Source: Cupriavidus necator | Lineage (GTDB): Bacteria > Pseudomonadota > Gammaproteobacteria > Burkholderiales > Burkholderiaceae | NCBI GenBank assembly: GCA_022041995.1 | Contig: CP074390.1 | Span: 558,001 to 622,000 of the forward strand | Length of the DNA: 64,000 nucleotides | Direction: 5' to 3' | In this document: piece by piece, positions 40,273-50,232 of the stretch | Numbering within the stretch: position 1 is the stretch's first letter | Layout: every line of letters begins with the position of its first letter | Position numbers and translations under genes: made by a program | Notes under the pieces: generated by a model | What the model saw: the letters and a program-made list of their open reading frames with translations, nothing else | Databases searched by the model: none | Told to the model about the DNA's origin: nothing

Positions 40273-42973
40273 ACCCGCCCCGCAGCGCGCGCCAGCCGGC
40301 GGCGCCTTCCATCGACCCCGCCACACCAGCCGCGCAACCGCTGACCGTCGCCCAGGGCATGCAGGCGCTGTTCGACGCGCGCGGCTGGGAGCCCTTCGCT
40401 TTCCAGCGCGAAGTCTGGACCGCGATCGCGCGCGGCCAGAGCGGACTGCTCCATGCCACCACCGGCACCGGCAAGACCTATGCGGCATGGCTCGGCGCGC
40501 TGATGGCGTTCGCCACGCCGCGCGCGGCGCCAGCGCACGACAAACCCGCGCCGCCGCTGTCTGTGCTGTGGCTCACGCCGATGCGCGCGCTGGCGGCCGA
40601 CACCACGCGCGCGCTGCAGGCGCCGCTGGCCGAGCTTGATGTCGACTGGACCGTCGCGCTGCGCACCGGCGACACCGGCAGTGCCGAGCGCGCCGCGCAG
40701 CAGCGGCGCTTCCCGACCGCACTGGTGACCACGCCAGAAAGCCTGACGCTGATGCTCACGCGCGCCGACGCGCACGAGAGCCTGCGGCGCGTGCGCATGG
40801 TGGTGGTCGACGAATGGCACGAGCTGCTCGGCAACAAGCGCGGCGTGCAGGTGCAGCTGGCGCTGGCTCGGCTGCGGCAATGGCAGCCCGCGCTGATGGT
40901 GTGGGGCCTGTCGGCCACGCTGGGCAACCTGCCGCACGCGGCCGACGTGCTGCTGAGCGGCGTGCCCGGCGAGCGGCGCGTGCTGGTGCATGGCCATACC
41001 CCAAGAAACTGGTGATCGACACGCTGCTGCCCGACAACGTCAGCCGCTTCCCGTTTGCCGGCCACCTGGGGCTGTCGATGCTGCCGCATGTGGTGGAAGA
41101 ACTGGCGCACAGCAGCACCACGCTGGTGTTTCTCAATACGCGTTCGCAAGCCGAGCTGTGGTACCAGGCGCTGCTCGACGCGCGGCCGGAGTGGGCCGGC
41201 GAGATCGCCCTGCACCACGGCTCGCTCGACCGCGCAGTGCGCGAATGGGTCGAGCTGAACCTGAAGAACGGTGCCTTGCGCGCCGTGGTGTGCACCTCCA
41301 GCCTGGACCTGGGCGTGGACTTCCTGCCGGTGGAGCGCGTGCTGCAGGTGGGCTCGCCCAAGGGCGTGGCGCGCCTGCTGCAGCGCGCCGGCCGTTCCGG
41401 CCATGCGCCGGGGCGCGCCTCGCGCGTGACGGTGGTGCCCACGCACAGCCTCGAACTGGTCGAGGCTGTGGCGGCGCGCCACGCGGTGCGGGCCGGCCGG
41501 ATCGAGGCGCGCGAGTCGCCCGACAAGCCGCTCGACGTGCTGGTGCAGCACCTGGTGACGGTGGCGCTGGGCGGGGGCTTCCGGCCTGAAGCGTTGCTGG
41601 CGGAAGTGCGCTCCGCCTGGGCCTATCGCGGCCTGACCGACGAGGAATGGCAGTGGTGCCTGGACTTCGTGCGCCAGGGTGGCGCCACGTTGTCGGCCTA
41701 CCCGGACTTCCGCCGCGCCGTGCCCGACGACGAAGGCGTCTGGCGCGTGCCGGACGCAGGGCTGGCGCGGCGCCACCGCATGAGCGTGGGCACCATCGTC
41801 AGCGATGCCACCATGCAGGTGCGCTACTGGAGCCGCGCCGGCACGGGCGGCGCCTCGCTGGGCACGGTGGAAGAAGGCTTTATCGCGCGGCTGGCACCGG
41901 GCGACTGCTTCCTCTTCGGCGGCCGCTTGCTGGAGCTGGTGCGGGTGCAGGAGATGACTGCCTACGTGCGCCGCGCCACCGGCAGGCGCCCGGTGGTGCC
42001 GCGCTGGAATGGCGGCAAGATGCCGATGTCGACCGAACTGGCCGAAGCCGTGATCGACACCCTCGCCGCCGCCGCGGCCGGGCAGCTGGATCCGCGCTCC
42101 ACGCCCGAGCTGCCGCTGATCCAGCCGCTGGTGGACCTGCAGGCGAGTTGGTCGGCACTGCCTACGCGCAGCACGCTGCTGGCCGAATCGCTGCACTCGC
42201 GCGAGGGCTGGCACCTGTTCCTCTACCCGTTCGCCGGCCGTTCCGTCCATCTGGGACTGGGCAGCCTGCTGGCATGGCGGCTGGGGCAGCAGGTGCCCGC
42301 CACGTTCTCGGTCGCGGTCAACGACTACGGGCTGGAACTGCTGGCGTCGGCGCCGGTGGACTGGGCCCGCTGGCTGCCGCAGGTGCTGGCCGACGAGCGC
42401 CGGCGCGACCTGGCCGCCGACGTGCTGGGCAGCCTGAACGCAGGCGAGCTGTCGTTGCGGCGCTTTCGCGAGATTGCGCGCGTGGCCGGGCTGATCTTCC
42501 AGGGCTACCCTGGCGCGCCCAAGAGCGCGCGCCAGTTGCAGGCGTCTTCGAGCCTGTTCTACGAGGTCTTCCGCAAGCATGATCCCGGCAACCTGCTGCT
42601 GGGCCAGGCCGAACGCGAAGTCCTGATGCAGGAGCTGGACGCGCACCGGCTTGCCGCGACGCTGGAGCGGCTGGCAGCGCTGAAGCTCGACCTGCACGCG
42701 CTGAAGCGGCCCACGCCGCTGTCGTTCCCGCTGGTGGTGGAGTTCCTGCGCGAGAAGCTCAGCACCGAAAAACTGGCCGACCGCATCGCACGGATGCTGG
42801 CCGACCTGGAACTGGCTGCCGGCCCTGAACCTGGCGAAGCCGCCGGCATGCCGGCCGAGGCAGTGGCCGAGGCCGCGCGCTTTGGCATGGCCGACCATGC
42901 CGGCCCGTCCGCCCGCACCGCGCGCCGGCCGCGGCGCCAGCGCAAGCCGTCCAGGCCGTTGCCGCTGCTATGA
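40269..42973 (+). CDS. ligase-associated DEXH-box helicase (Lhr-like), frameshifted
   Basis: The N-terminal 250 residues hold the helicase core: TTGTGKTYAAW (Walker A), TPMRALAADT, TTPESLTLML and the DEWH box in VVDEWHELLG. The frame ends at 41015. In another frame PKKLVIDTLLPDNV continues with VFLNTRSQAELW and the RAGRSGHAPG motif VI, then a long winged-helix C-terminus. One C missing in the ACCCCAAG run near 40999-41003 explains both. The repaired protein would have about 901 residues. All motifs are present, so a sequence error is the likelier explanation. It unwinds DNA in the ligase-associated repair operon. Confidence 0.87.
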
Positions 42974-43677
42974 ACGTCGATGCCCGCACCTTGCAGGACG
43001 GCGGCGCGCTTGCCGTGTCGGCAGCAGGCGAAACCGTGTGGCTGCTGCCCGAACATGCGCTGTGGTGGCCGGCGGCCGGCATGCTGATGGTGGCGGATGT
43101 GCATTTCGGCAAGGCCGCGGCCTTCCGCGCGCTGGGGCAGCCGGTGCCGCACGGCACCACCGGCGACAACCTGGCGCTGCTGACCCGGCTGGTGCGGCAG
43201 CTGCCGGTCGATGAACTGGTGTTCCTGGGCGACTTCCTGCACGCGCGCGCCGCGCGCACGCCGTCGGTGCTGCGGGCGTTGTATGACTGGCGCCATGACC
43301 TGCCGCCGCAGTTGCGCTGCACGCTGGTGCGCGGCAACCACGACGCGCGCGCCGGCGACCCGCCCGCGTCGCTCGACATCGACGTGCAGGACGAGCCCGC
43401 CGTGGCGGGCCCGTTCGCGCTCTGCCATATGCCCGGCGCGTCGCCGCTGGGCTATGTGCTGGCGGGCCACCTGCATCCGGCCTGCCGCCTGCGCGGCAGC
43501 GGCGCCGACAGCCTGCGCCTGCCGTGCTTCCTGTTCGGGCCGCGCGGCGCCATCCTGCCCGCCTTCGGCGCCTTCACCGGCCATGCCACGGTGCGGCCGC
43601 AAGCCGATGAACGCGCCTATGTCGTTGGCGGCGGCAAGGTCTGGCCGGCAAGCCCGGCGCCTCAGAACAGGGTATAG
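42970..43677 (+). CDS. pdeM: ligase-associated phosphoesterase/endonuclease
   Basis: This 235-residue calcineurin-like phosphoesterase has the dimetal motifs DVHFGK, GDFLHAR, GNHDAR and GHLHP. PdeM is the fourth gene of the ligase-associated system. Its ATG overlaps the helicase stop (ATGA). It overlaps the convergent SDR gene by 16 bases at the 3' end. Confidence 0.88.
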   Translation: MNVDARTLQDGGALAVSAAGETVWLLPEHALWWPAAGMLMVADVHFGKAAAFRALGQPVPHGTTGDNLALLTRLVRQLPVDELVFLGDFLHARAARTPSVLRALYDWRHDLPPQLRCTLVRGNHDARAGDPPASLDIDVQDEPAVAGPFALCHMPGASPLGYVLAGHLHPACRLRGSGADSLRLPCFLFGPRGAILPAFGAFTGHATVRPQADERAYVVGGGKVWPASPAPQNRV

Positions 43678-44435
43678 CCGCCGTCGATGACGAAGGTATC
43701 GCCGGTGTGGTAGGCCGATGCCGGGCTCATCAGGTACACCGCGATCCCGGCGAAGTCGCTGCCTTCGCCCCAGCGGCGCATCGGCACGCGCTTGTGCACC
43801 ATCTCCTGGAAGGCGTCATTGGCCTGCGCCACGCTGGTCATCTCGGTCTTGATCCAGCCCGGCAGGATCGAATGGGCGCGGATGCCCTTGCGCGCGTACT
43901 CGACGGCGAGCCCGCGCATCATCGAGATCACGCCGCCCTTGGTGGCGGCGTAGTGTTCCGAGCGCGGCGCCCCTTCGATCGCCGCCACCGAGGCCGTGCT
44001 GCACAGCACGCCGCCCTCGCCCTGCACCAGCATCTGGCGCACCGCCGCGCGCAGCGTGAAGAAGGCGCCGTCCAGGTTCACGCGCAGGGTCCGGCGCCAG
44101 GCCTCGGTCGCCATCTGGTCGAACGGCCCCTTGTTGCCGCTGCCGACGCCGGCGTTGGCAAAGCAGCCATCGATGCGGCCGAGCGCCGCCACCGTGCGCG
44201 CCATCGCGGCATCGACCGCGTGCTCGTCGCCCACGTCGCAGAGTTCCGCGTGCACCTTGCGTCCATGCCGGGCCAGCCGGTCCGCGGCGGCGGCGATCTT
44301 GTCGGCATTGGTGCCCCAGATCGCGATATCGGCGCCGGCCGCGGCCAGCCCTTCGGCAATGCCCAGGCCAATACCGCCATTGCCGCCGGTCACCAATGCC
44401 GCCTTGCCGGTCAGGTCGAACGGATGCTTGCTCAT
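43662..44435 (-). CDS. short-chain dehydrogenase/reductase (SDR)
   Basis: This 257-residue classical SDR has the TGGNGGIGLGIA cofactor motif, NAGVG, the catalytic YAATK and a C-terminal Rossmann end VIDGGYTLF. The GGAGGAGA Shine-Dalgarno before ATG 44435 is strong. Substrate unknown; relatives act on hydroxyacyl, sugar or sterol-type alcohols. Confidence 0.86.
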   Translation of the reverse strand: MSKHPFDLTGKAALVTGGNGGIGLGIAEGLAAAGADIAIWGTNADKIAAAADRLARHGRKVHAELCDVGDEHAVDAAMARTVAALGRIDGCFANAGVGSGNKGPFDQMATEAWRRTLRVNLDGAFFTLRAAVRQMLVQGEGGVLCSTASVAAIEGAPRSEHYAATKGGVISMMRGLAVEYARKGIRAHSILPGWIKTEMTSVAQANDAFQEMVHKRVPMRRWGEGSDFAGIAVYLMSPASAYHTGDTFVIDGGYTLF

Positions 44436-44679
44436 GTCTGTCTCCTCCGATGTGGTTTGTCGCTGTCTTGGCCGGACATTGTTGGCATGGCAGGCGAAAA
44501 AGCTCGTCGTCGGAACAGATGAAATTGGGCTGCGGAGGGGAACAGGAAACAGGGCGGCGGGCGTGGCGCAGCCACGCCGCAATGCAACAACGGCGCCGTC
44601 GTAAGGCTCCACCGGTACGCGCGTGCACTGGGACGCCGGGGCACCAAGCCCCGTGCCGGCACGCTGCGCGCGACGCGGA
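44436..44679. other. 244-base gap with two hairpins, no gene
   Basis: Two strong inverted repeats are visible: GGCGTGGC-GCA-GCCACGCC (about 44563-44581) and a CGGGGC/GCCCCG stem near 44635-44652. The second could end transcription of the peptide gene. No coding frame was found. Confidence 0.4.
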
Positions 44680-44751
44680 CTAGCGCAAGCCGAAGAAGCT
44701 GAGTACCGCGAGAATGATGACTACGGCCCCAACAAGCCAGACGATATTCAT
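44680..44751 (-). CDS. 23-residue single-span membrane peptide
   Basis: The peptide begins MNIVWLVGAVV and ends SFFGLR; nearly all residues between are hydrophobic, so it is one membrane helix with a C-terminal Arg. AAGGAG lies seven bases upstream of ATG 44751, a strong initiation signal, and the stop TAG immediately follows the helix. It is too short for most gene finders. A longer in-frame ORF upstream to 44967 has poor coding character. Function unknown; such peptides often modulate membrane complexes. Confidence 0.6.
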   Translation of the reverse strand: MNIVWLVGAVVIILAVLSFFGLR

Positions 44752-45337
44752 GACAACTCTCCTTGGTCGAAAGGTCCCGGCGCGGTCGCAAACCCGACGG
44801 ACGCCTTGTGGCGGGTGGATGGTCGACCCGGTCACCTCCCGGGCCAGCGATATGCCCATCGCTGCCAGGACCTCCCGCAACATTCGTGCCGTAGGCGCGG
44901 GGGCCTCGGGCTGCGCACCAGCGGCCCTTGCGCGCTTCAGCCTCCGCTGCGGGCGTTGCGAATCCACGGATTACAAGGAAAGTCAGGGACTTAATTACAA
45001 ACGCGCGACATGGGAGCCTGCGCGATTTGCGGCAATGCATCAGCCAGCGGACCGGCAAGCACGTGCGGGAGCTGCCGATCCGCATCGAGCCTGATCGGGC
45101 ACTAGTCCGGCGGGTGAGAAGCATGCCGCCGACGCCGCCTGCAACCGCGGCGTCGGCAGGTATCCGCCGCTTCGACGCAATTTTTCAATGTATTTCTTTA
45201 CAGGGCTTACCCGAAACCCTAGGGTTTTTCATACGAAAACCCAGGCTGCCGGGATGGATAAGGTACTTTTCTCCCCCCAACACCTGAACACCCCGAATCC
45301 GCCCACGCGTCAGGGACCGCCGCCGACAGGCTTCATC
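44752..45337. other. 586-base region without a supported gene
   Basis: Several short frames occur on both strands, but none has coding character or a ribosome-binding site. The stretch 45175-45240 is AT-rich and contains the palindrome AAACCCTAGGGTTT (45214-45227), which probably belongs to the promoter of the acetyltransferase gene at 45338. Confidence 0.45.
45214..45227. promoter_or_regulatory. palindrome AAACCCTAGGGTTT
   Basis: A perfect 14-base palindrome lies about 110 bases upstream of the acetyltransferase ATG in an AT-rich stretch. It is a candidate operator; no regulator is assigned. Confidence 0.35.
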
Positions 45338-45781
45338 ATGATCAAAGATCTACGCATTCGTTCTGCGGGCACGCAAGATCTGCCGGCTGTTTCGAAGGTC
45401 CTCGCACAATGCGGTTTGGACGAGCACGAAATCGAAGCGCATCTGGACGCTTTCCATGTCGCGGAGCTGGAAGGCCGCGTGGTTGGATGCGCCGGCGCCG
45501 AACGATACGACGATCTCATCGTCATCCGGTCTGTGGCCGTGCTTCCCGAGTTTCGCCAGTTGGGGGTGGCAACTCACCTGGTCTCTGCGGTATTGATGCG
45601 CGCACGCGCGCAAGGCGTGCGTCGCGCCGTACTGGCGACCGGCAATTGCCCGAGCCATTTTGCCCGCTATGGCTTCGAGCTGTGCTCCGCGGAGACGCTT
45701 CCCGCTGAAGTCCGTGCATCGCATACGCTCAAAATTGCAGGCATACCGCCAGGGCTTTGCATGCATTGCGAGCTGAAGTAG
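45338..45781 (+). CDS. GNAT acetyltransferase, ArsN2-like
   Basis: This 147-residue GNAT protein contains VVGCAGAERYDDLIVIRSVAVLPEFRQLGVATHLV with the acetyl-CoA pyrophosphate loop Q/RxLGVA, then a RYGFELC motif. The pattern resembles ArsN2, an acetyltransferase linked to resistance against toxic amino-acid-like compounds. No ars genes are nearby. The start ATG 45338 lies after an ACAGG; an upstream in-frame ATG at 45254 is possible. Confidence 0.75.
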   Translation: MIKDLRIRSAGTQDLPAVSKVLAQCGLDEHEIEAHLDAFHVAELEGRVVGCAGAERYDDLIVIRSVAVLPEFRQLGVATHLVSAVLMRARAQGVRRAVLATGNCPSHFARYGFELCSAETLPAEVRASHTLKIAGIPPGLCMHCELK

Positions 45782-45908
45782 CAGCCTCTGCCACTCTCCA
45801 TCCGCTCTGTCAGTAGTTCACAGGCACGAGGTCCGTGGTGCCCACGGCCGCCGGCTGTTTCCGAATCCGCACTATGATGGCCGGACTCTTCACCATCAGT
45901 TGCCAGTC

Positions 45909-46838
45909 ATGGACAAAGCCCGTGTCCTCACCCTCTTCCTCGGCGTGGTGCGCGCCGGCAGCTTCCACCGCGCCGCGATGGAGGCCGGCGTTACCCCGCA
46001 GGCCGCCAGCAAGGCGGTGCGCACGCTGGAGGACCATCTCGGCGTGCGGCTGCTGCACCGGACCACCCGCAAGCTCAGTCTGACCGAAGAAGGCACACGC
46101 CTGTTCGAACTGGCCGCCCCCGGCATGCGCCAGCTCGACGAAGCGCTCGAGCAGGTCCGCGGCAGCAGGAGCGACGACGACGGCATGATCCGCCTGACCG
46201 CGCCGCCGTCGCTTGGCAGCCGCGTGCTGGTCCCGCTGGTGCGCGGCTTTCGCGAACAATATCCCGGCATCACCTTCGATGTGGTGCTGAGCGATCTCTT
46301 CACCGACCTGGTCGAAGCCAGGATCGACGTCGGCTTCCGCGTCGGCACCAGCCCCGGCCAGAACCTGGTGGCGCGGCGGCTGTGCGACCTGCCGCTGGTC
46401 ATCTGCGCGGCGCCGGATTACCTGGCGCGGCACGGCGAGCCGGCCATCATCGACGACTTGCCGCAGCACCAGTGCACGGGCTTCCGCCGCCCCGCCACCG
46501 GGCGCATGGTGCCATGGGAACTGCAGGTGGACGGCGCCCTGGTCTACCAGGAGGTGCCTGCCGTAGCGAGCTTCAATGACGTGGAAGCCGAGGTCGAAGC
46601 GGTGCGCGCCGGCATGGGCATCGGCCAGCTGCCCGCCTACATGATCCACGCCGACCTCGTGAGCGGGCGACTGAAGGCGATCCTGCCGGGCTACAGCAGC
46701 AGCAATGTCGGCATGTACAGGTACTACCCGCATCGCAGCCAGATGCCGGTGCGGGTCCGGCGCTTCATCGACTTCGTGGCGGAGGCGGCTCGGGGCGCGG
46801 AGCAGTCGCTGTCGCGCCTGGTCGGGATCGTGCCCTGA
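45909..46838 (+). CDS. LysR-family transcriptional regulator
   Basis: This 309-residue LTTR has an N-terminal HTH (LFLGVVRAGSFHRAAMEAGVTPQAASKAVRTLE pattern, recognition helix in PQAASKAV) and a substrate-binding domain beginning GMIRLTAPPSLGSR. A LysR-box-like TTGA-N7-TCAA lies 65 bases after its stop, in front of the next SDR gene, which is therefore its likely target. A TTG start at 45900 is possible but ATG 45909 fits the family. Confidence 0.83.
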   Translation: MDKARVLTLFLGVVRAGSFHRAAMEAGVTPQAASKAVRTLEDHLGVRLLHRTTRKLSLTEEGTRLFELAAPGMRQLDEALEQVRGSRSDDDGMIRLTAPPSLGSRVLVPLVRGFREQYPGITFDVVLSDLFTDLVEARIDVGFRVGTSPGQNLVARRLCDLPLVICAAPDYLARHGEPAIIDDLPQHQCTGFRRPATGRMVPWELQVDGALVYQEVPAVASFNDVEAEVEAVRAGMGIGQLPAYMIHADLVSGRLKAILPGYSSSNVGMYRYYPHRSQMPVRVRRFIDFVAEAARGAEQSLSRLVGIVP

Positions 46839-46902
46839 GCGTGTCCTGAACGGCTGACTCCCGCGTATAAGCGCCTTTCCAGACGCCCCATTTCGCCCAT
46901 AC

Positions 46903-46921
46903 GCTTGACTTTTTCTCAAGC
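46903..46921. promoter_or_regulatory. LysR-type box GCTTGA-N7-TCAAGC
   Basis: A perfect six-base inverted repeat with the T-N11-A core of LTTR sites. It lies 62 bases before the SDR start and overlaps a possible TTGACT -35 element. The LysR protein encoded just upstream is the likely ligand. Confidence 0.6.
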
Positions 46922-46982
46922 GAAACGGCCGGAAATATCGTTTGTCGCGCAGCCCGCCGGCGACAGCTAAAGGAGATTCACC

Positions 46983-47852
46983 ATGTCCGCCAACACCACC
47001 ATCAACGCCACCAGCAAGGTCTGGTTTATCACCGGCGCTTCGCGCGGCTTCGGGCTGGAACTGACCCGTGCCGCGCTGGCGCGTGGCGATCGGGTCGTCG
47101 CCACCGCGCGGCGCCCGGAGACGATCACCGCCGCACTGGGCGGACACGACAACCTGTTGGGCGTAACGCTGGACGTTACCGACGAAGCACAGGCCATCGC
47201 CGCCTCCAAGGCCGCCGTGGCCCGCTTCGGCCGCATCGACGTGCTGGTCAACAACGCCGGCTACGGCCTGCTGGGCGCGGTCGAAGAAGCCTCCGCGCGC
47301 GAGGTCGAGCAGCAGTTCGCCACCAACGTGTTCGGCGTGCTGACCGTGACGCGTGCCGTGCTGCCGCAGATGCGCCGGCAGCGCAGCGGCCGCATCCTCA
47401 ACATCTCGTCGATCGGTGGCTACGCCGCGTATCCCGGCTGGGGCGTCTATGGCGCGACCAAGTTCGCGGTGGAGGGCCTGACCGAAGCGCTCGATGCCGA
47501 ACTGTCGCCGCTGGGCATCCGTGCCACCGTGGTCGAGCCGGGCTTCTTCCGCACCGACTTCCTCGACGCCAGCTCGCTGGTGCGCGTGCGCACGGAGATC
47601 GCCGCGTATGCCGATACGGTCGGTGCAATGCGTGAGCACATGGCTTCGGCGAACCACCAGCAGCCCGGCGACCCGGCCAAGCTGGCGGCAGCGCTGCTGG
47701 CCCTGGCGGACAGCGACAACCCGCCGGTGCGCCTGCCGCTGGGCTCGGACACGGTCCACCGCATCACCGAGAAGAACCGCCGGGTGGAAAGCGAACTGGC
47801 CGCATGGCAGGCGCTGGCGGTGTCGACCGACCACGACGACGTGCGCCGCTGA
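46983..47852 (+). CDS. short-chain dehydrogenase/reductase
   Basis: This 289-residue classical SDR has TGASRGFGLELTRAA, NNAGYGLLGAVEE, SSIGGYAAYPGWGVYGATK with the catalytic Tyr-x3-Lys and a long C-terminal extension, as in oxidoreductases acting on retinol-like or keto substrates. AAAGGAG precedes ATG 46983. Regulated probably by the upstream LysR protein. Substrate unknown. Confidence 0.85.
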   Translation: MSANTTINATSKVWFITGASRGFGLELTRAALARGDRVVATARRPETITAALGGHDNLLGVTLDVTDEAQAIAASKAAVARFGRIDVLVNNAGYGLLGAVEEASAREVEQQFATNVFGVLTVTRAVLPQMRRQRSGRILNISSIGGYAAYPGWGVYGATKFAVEGLTEALDAELSPLGIRATVVEPGFFRTDFLDASSLVRVRTEIAAYADTVGAMREHMASANHQQPGDPAKLAAALLALADSDNPPVRLPLGSDTVHRITEKNRRVESELAAWQALAVSTDHDDVRR

Positions 47853-48058
47853 GTTTGCTGCAGCGCACCAGCATGCGGCTTGCTGCAGCGCAGGCAAGCC
47901 GCGCGGCGCCCAGACAAGGCCGGTCGAGCGCCGGTCGCGCCACTTGGCAGCTATTCCATGTCCGGCATGGCACGGTGCCGGGCACGCACATATGTCGCTT
48001 CCGCGAAATTTCGCCAATAATGCCCTGAGAGTCATTGCCGGACGAACCGAGAGCCAAC

Positions 48059-50125
48059 ATGCACGATAGTCCCGATGCCATCCGCACCGTTGCCCTGCTT
48101 GGGCATGCAGGGAGCGGCAAGACCTCGCTGGTCGAGGCACTGCTGTACAAGGGCGGTGCGCTGCACACGCCCGGCAGCATCGAGCGCGGTTCCACGGTGT
48201 GCGACAGCGACCCGCTCGAGCGCAAGTACAAACGCTCGCTCACCACCGCCGCCGCCCACCTGCACTACCGCGACACCCGCGTCTACCTGCTTGACACCCC
48301 CGGTTACCCCGACTTCTCCGGCCTGGCCATCAGTGCGCTGGCGGCAGTGGAAACCGCCGCCATCGTCATCAATGCCCAGACCGGCATCGAGATGACCACG
48401 CGACGCGCGATGGCGTGGGCGCAGGCGCGCCAGCTGTGCCGGATGATCATCGTCAACGGCATCGACGGCGACAAGGTCGACCTGCCCGCGCTGCTTGCGG
48501 ATATCCAGGAGGCCTTTGGCAAGGAATGCCTGCCGATCAACCTGCCGGCCGGCAACGGCAGCCAGGTGGTGGACTGCTTCTTCAATCCGGCCGGCGAGTC
48601 GGATTTTTTATCTGTGCCCGCCGCGCACGATGCGCTGATCGACCAGGTGATCGAGATCGATCCCGAACTGATGGAGCTGTACCTGGAGCAGGGCGAGGCG
48701 ATCACGCCGGAGCAGCTGCACGCGCCATTCGAGCGCGCGCTGCGCGAGGGCCACCTGGTGCCGATCTGCTTTACCTCGGCCGCCACCGGCGCCGGCGTCG
48801 CCGAGCTGCTCGACGTATTCGTGCAACTGCTGCCCAACCCGACTGAAGGCAATCCGCCCCTGTTCTATCGCGAGACACGCGAAGGTGGCGGTGAAGGCGG
48901 CGAACACCGCAAGGCGGTGCGGGCCGTTCCCGTGCCTGACAAGCACGTGCTGGCCCATGTCTTCAAGGTGGTGATCGATCCCTATGTCGGCAAGCTGGCG
49001 GTGTTCCGCATCCACCAGGGCACGGTCACGCGCGACAGCCAGCTCTATATCGGCGACGGGCGCCAGCCGTTCAAGGTGGCGCACCTGCTGCGGCTGCAGG
49101 GCAAGGAGACTCAGGAGATCCCGCGCGCCGGCCCGGGCGATATCTGCGCGGTGGCCAAGGTGGACGAACTCGGCTTCGATGCCGTGCTGCACGACGCCAC
49201 TGAGGACGGCAATATCCACCTGACGCCGCTGGAGTTCCCGACCCCCATCTACGGGCTGGCGATCGAGCCGGCGCGGCGCGGCAACGAGCAGCGCCTGGCC
49301 GAGGTGCTGCACAAGCTCAGCGCCGAGGACCCGTGCCTGCGCGTCGAGCATCCGGTTGGCACCAATGAGACCGTGGTGTTCGGCCTGGGCGAATTCCACC
49401 TGCGCTGCGCGCTGGAGCGGCTGACCGAGCAGTACAAGCTGGAGGTGGTGACGCGCCCGCCCAAGATCGCCTATCGCGAGACCATCGGCGGCAAGGCCGA
49501 GGGCCATCACCGGCACAAGAAGCAGACCGGCGGCGCCGGGCAGTTCGGCGAAGTGATGCTGCGCGTGGAGCCGCTGTCGCGCGGCGAGGGCTTCGACTTT
49601 GTCGATGCGGTCAAGGGCGGCGCGATTCCGGGCCAGTTCATTCCCGCCGTGGAAAAGGGCATCCGCCAGGTGCTGGACAGCGGCCCGCTGGCGGGCTTCC
49701 CGATGCAGGACGTGCGCGTGACTGTGTTCGACGGCAAGAGCCATCCGGTCGATTCCAAGGAAGTCGCGTTCGCGACCGCCGGGCGCAAGGCCTTCATCGA
49801 CGCGGTACTCAAGGCCAGGCCCAGCGTGCTGGAACCGATCGTCGACATCGAGGTGACGGCGCCGGGCACCGCCATGGGCGACATCATCGGCGACCTCTCC
49901 ACCAAGCGCGGCCAGGTCCATGGCACGCGCACCGCGGCCGGCAACGCCGTGATCGTCGCCGGCCAGGTGCCGCTGTCCGAGCTCAACGACTACCAGTCAC
50001 GGCTGAACAGCATCACGGGCGGCCACGGCAGCTACACCATCCAGTTCAGCCACTACGACAACGTGCCGCCGGCGCAGCAGGACAAGATGGCGTCGAAGCA
50101 CAAGGCGCAGGTGGATACGGATTGA
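48059..50125 (+). CDS. elongation factor G-like GTPase (FusA2 type)
   Basis: This 688-residue translational-GTPase-like protein has a P-loop GHAGSGKTS, the switch-II DTPGYPDF motif and EF-G domains II to V (QFGEVMLRVEPL and AGFPMQDVRVTV). The NKxD motif that sets guanine specificity reads NGID (IIVNGIDGD), so nucleotide binding may be altered. It belongs to a paralogous EF-G-like family common in Burkholderiales, distinct from the housekeeping fusA in the str operon. It stands alone here. Start ATG 48059. Confidence 0.85.
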   Translation: MHDSPDAIRTVALLGHAGSGKTSLVEALLYKGGALHTPGSIERGSTVCDSDPLERKYKRSLTTAAAHLHYRDTRVYLLDTPGYPDFSGLAISALAAVETAAIVINAQTGIEMTTRRAMAWAQARQLCRMIIVNGIDGDKVDLPALLADIQEAFGKECLPINLPAGNGSQVVDCFFNPAGESDFLSVPAAHDALIDQVIEIDPELMELYLEQGEAITPEQLHAPFERALREGHLVPICFTSAATGAGVAELLDVFVQLLPNPTEGNPPLFYRETREGGGEGGEHRKAVRAVPVPDKHVLAHVFKVVIDPYVGKLAVFRIHQGTVTRDSQLYIGDGRQPFKVAHLLRLQGKETQEIPRAGPGDICAVAKVDELGFDAVLHDATEDGNIHLTPLEFPTPIYGLAIEPARRGNEQRLAEVLHKLSAEDPCLRVEHPVGTNETVVFGLGEFHLRCALERLTEQYKLEVVTRPPKIAYRETIGGKAEGHHRHKKQTGGAGQFGEVMLRVEPLSRGEGFDFVDAVKGGAIPGQFIPAVEKGIRQVLDSGPLAGFPMQDVRVTVFDGKSHPVDSKEVAFATAGRKAFIDAVLKARPSVLEPIVDIEVTAPGTAMGDIIGDLSTKRGQVHGTRTAAGNAVIVAGQVPLSELNDYQSRLNSITGGHGSYTIQFSHYDNVPPAQQDKMASKHKAQVDTD

Positions 50126-50166
50126 GGGTATAGCGCCGAGGATGTGTGCACGCAATGCCGCCGGTG

Positions 50167-50200
50167 TGCTCCCCTCTCCCGCGTGCGGGAGAGGGGAGCA
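50167..50200. repeat. REP-like palindrome, copy 3
   Basis: The arms TGCTCCCCTCTCCCGC and reverse complement (16 bases) flank GT. It lies in the convergent gap between the EF-G-like gene and boxA. Confidence 0.85.
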
Positions 50201-50232
50201 ACAACCCGGCAGTGAGCCTGGGCGTAGCAAGT

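Noticed and set aside
44752..44967. N-terminal extension of the 23-residue peptide frame
   Set aside because: The extension has poor coding character and the strong ribosome-binding site lies directly before the internal ATG.
45810..48140. A minus-strand frame of 776 codons
   Set aside because: It overlaps the LysR and SDR genes on the other strand and shows no recognisable domain.
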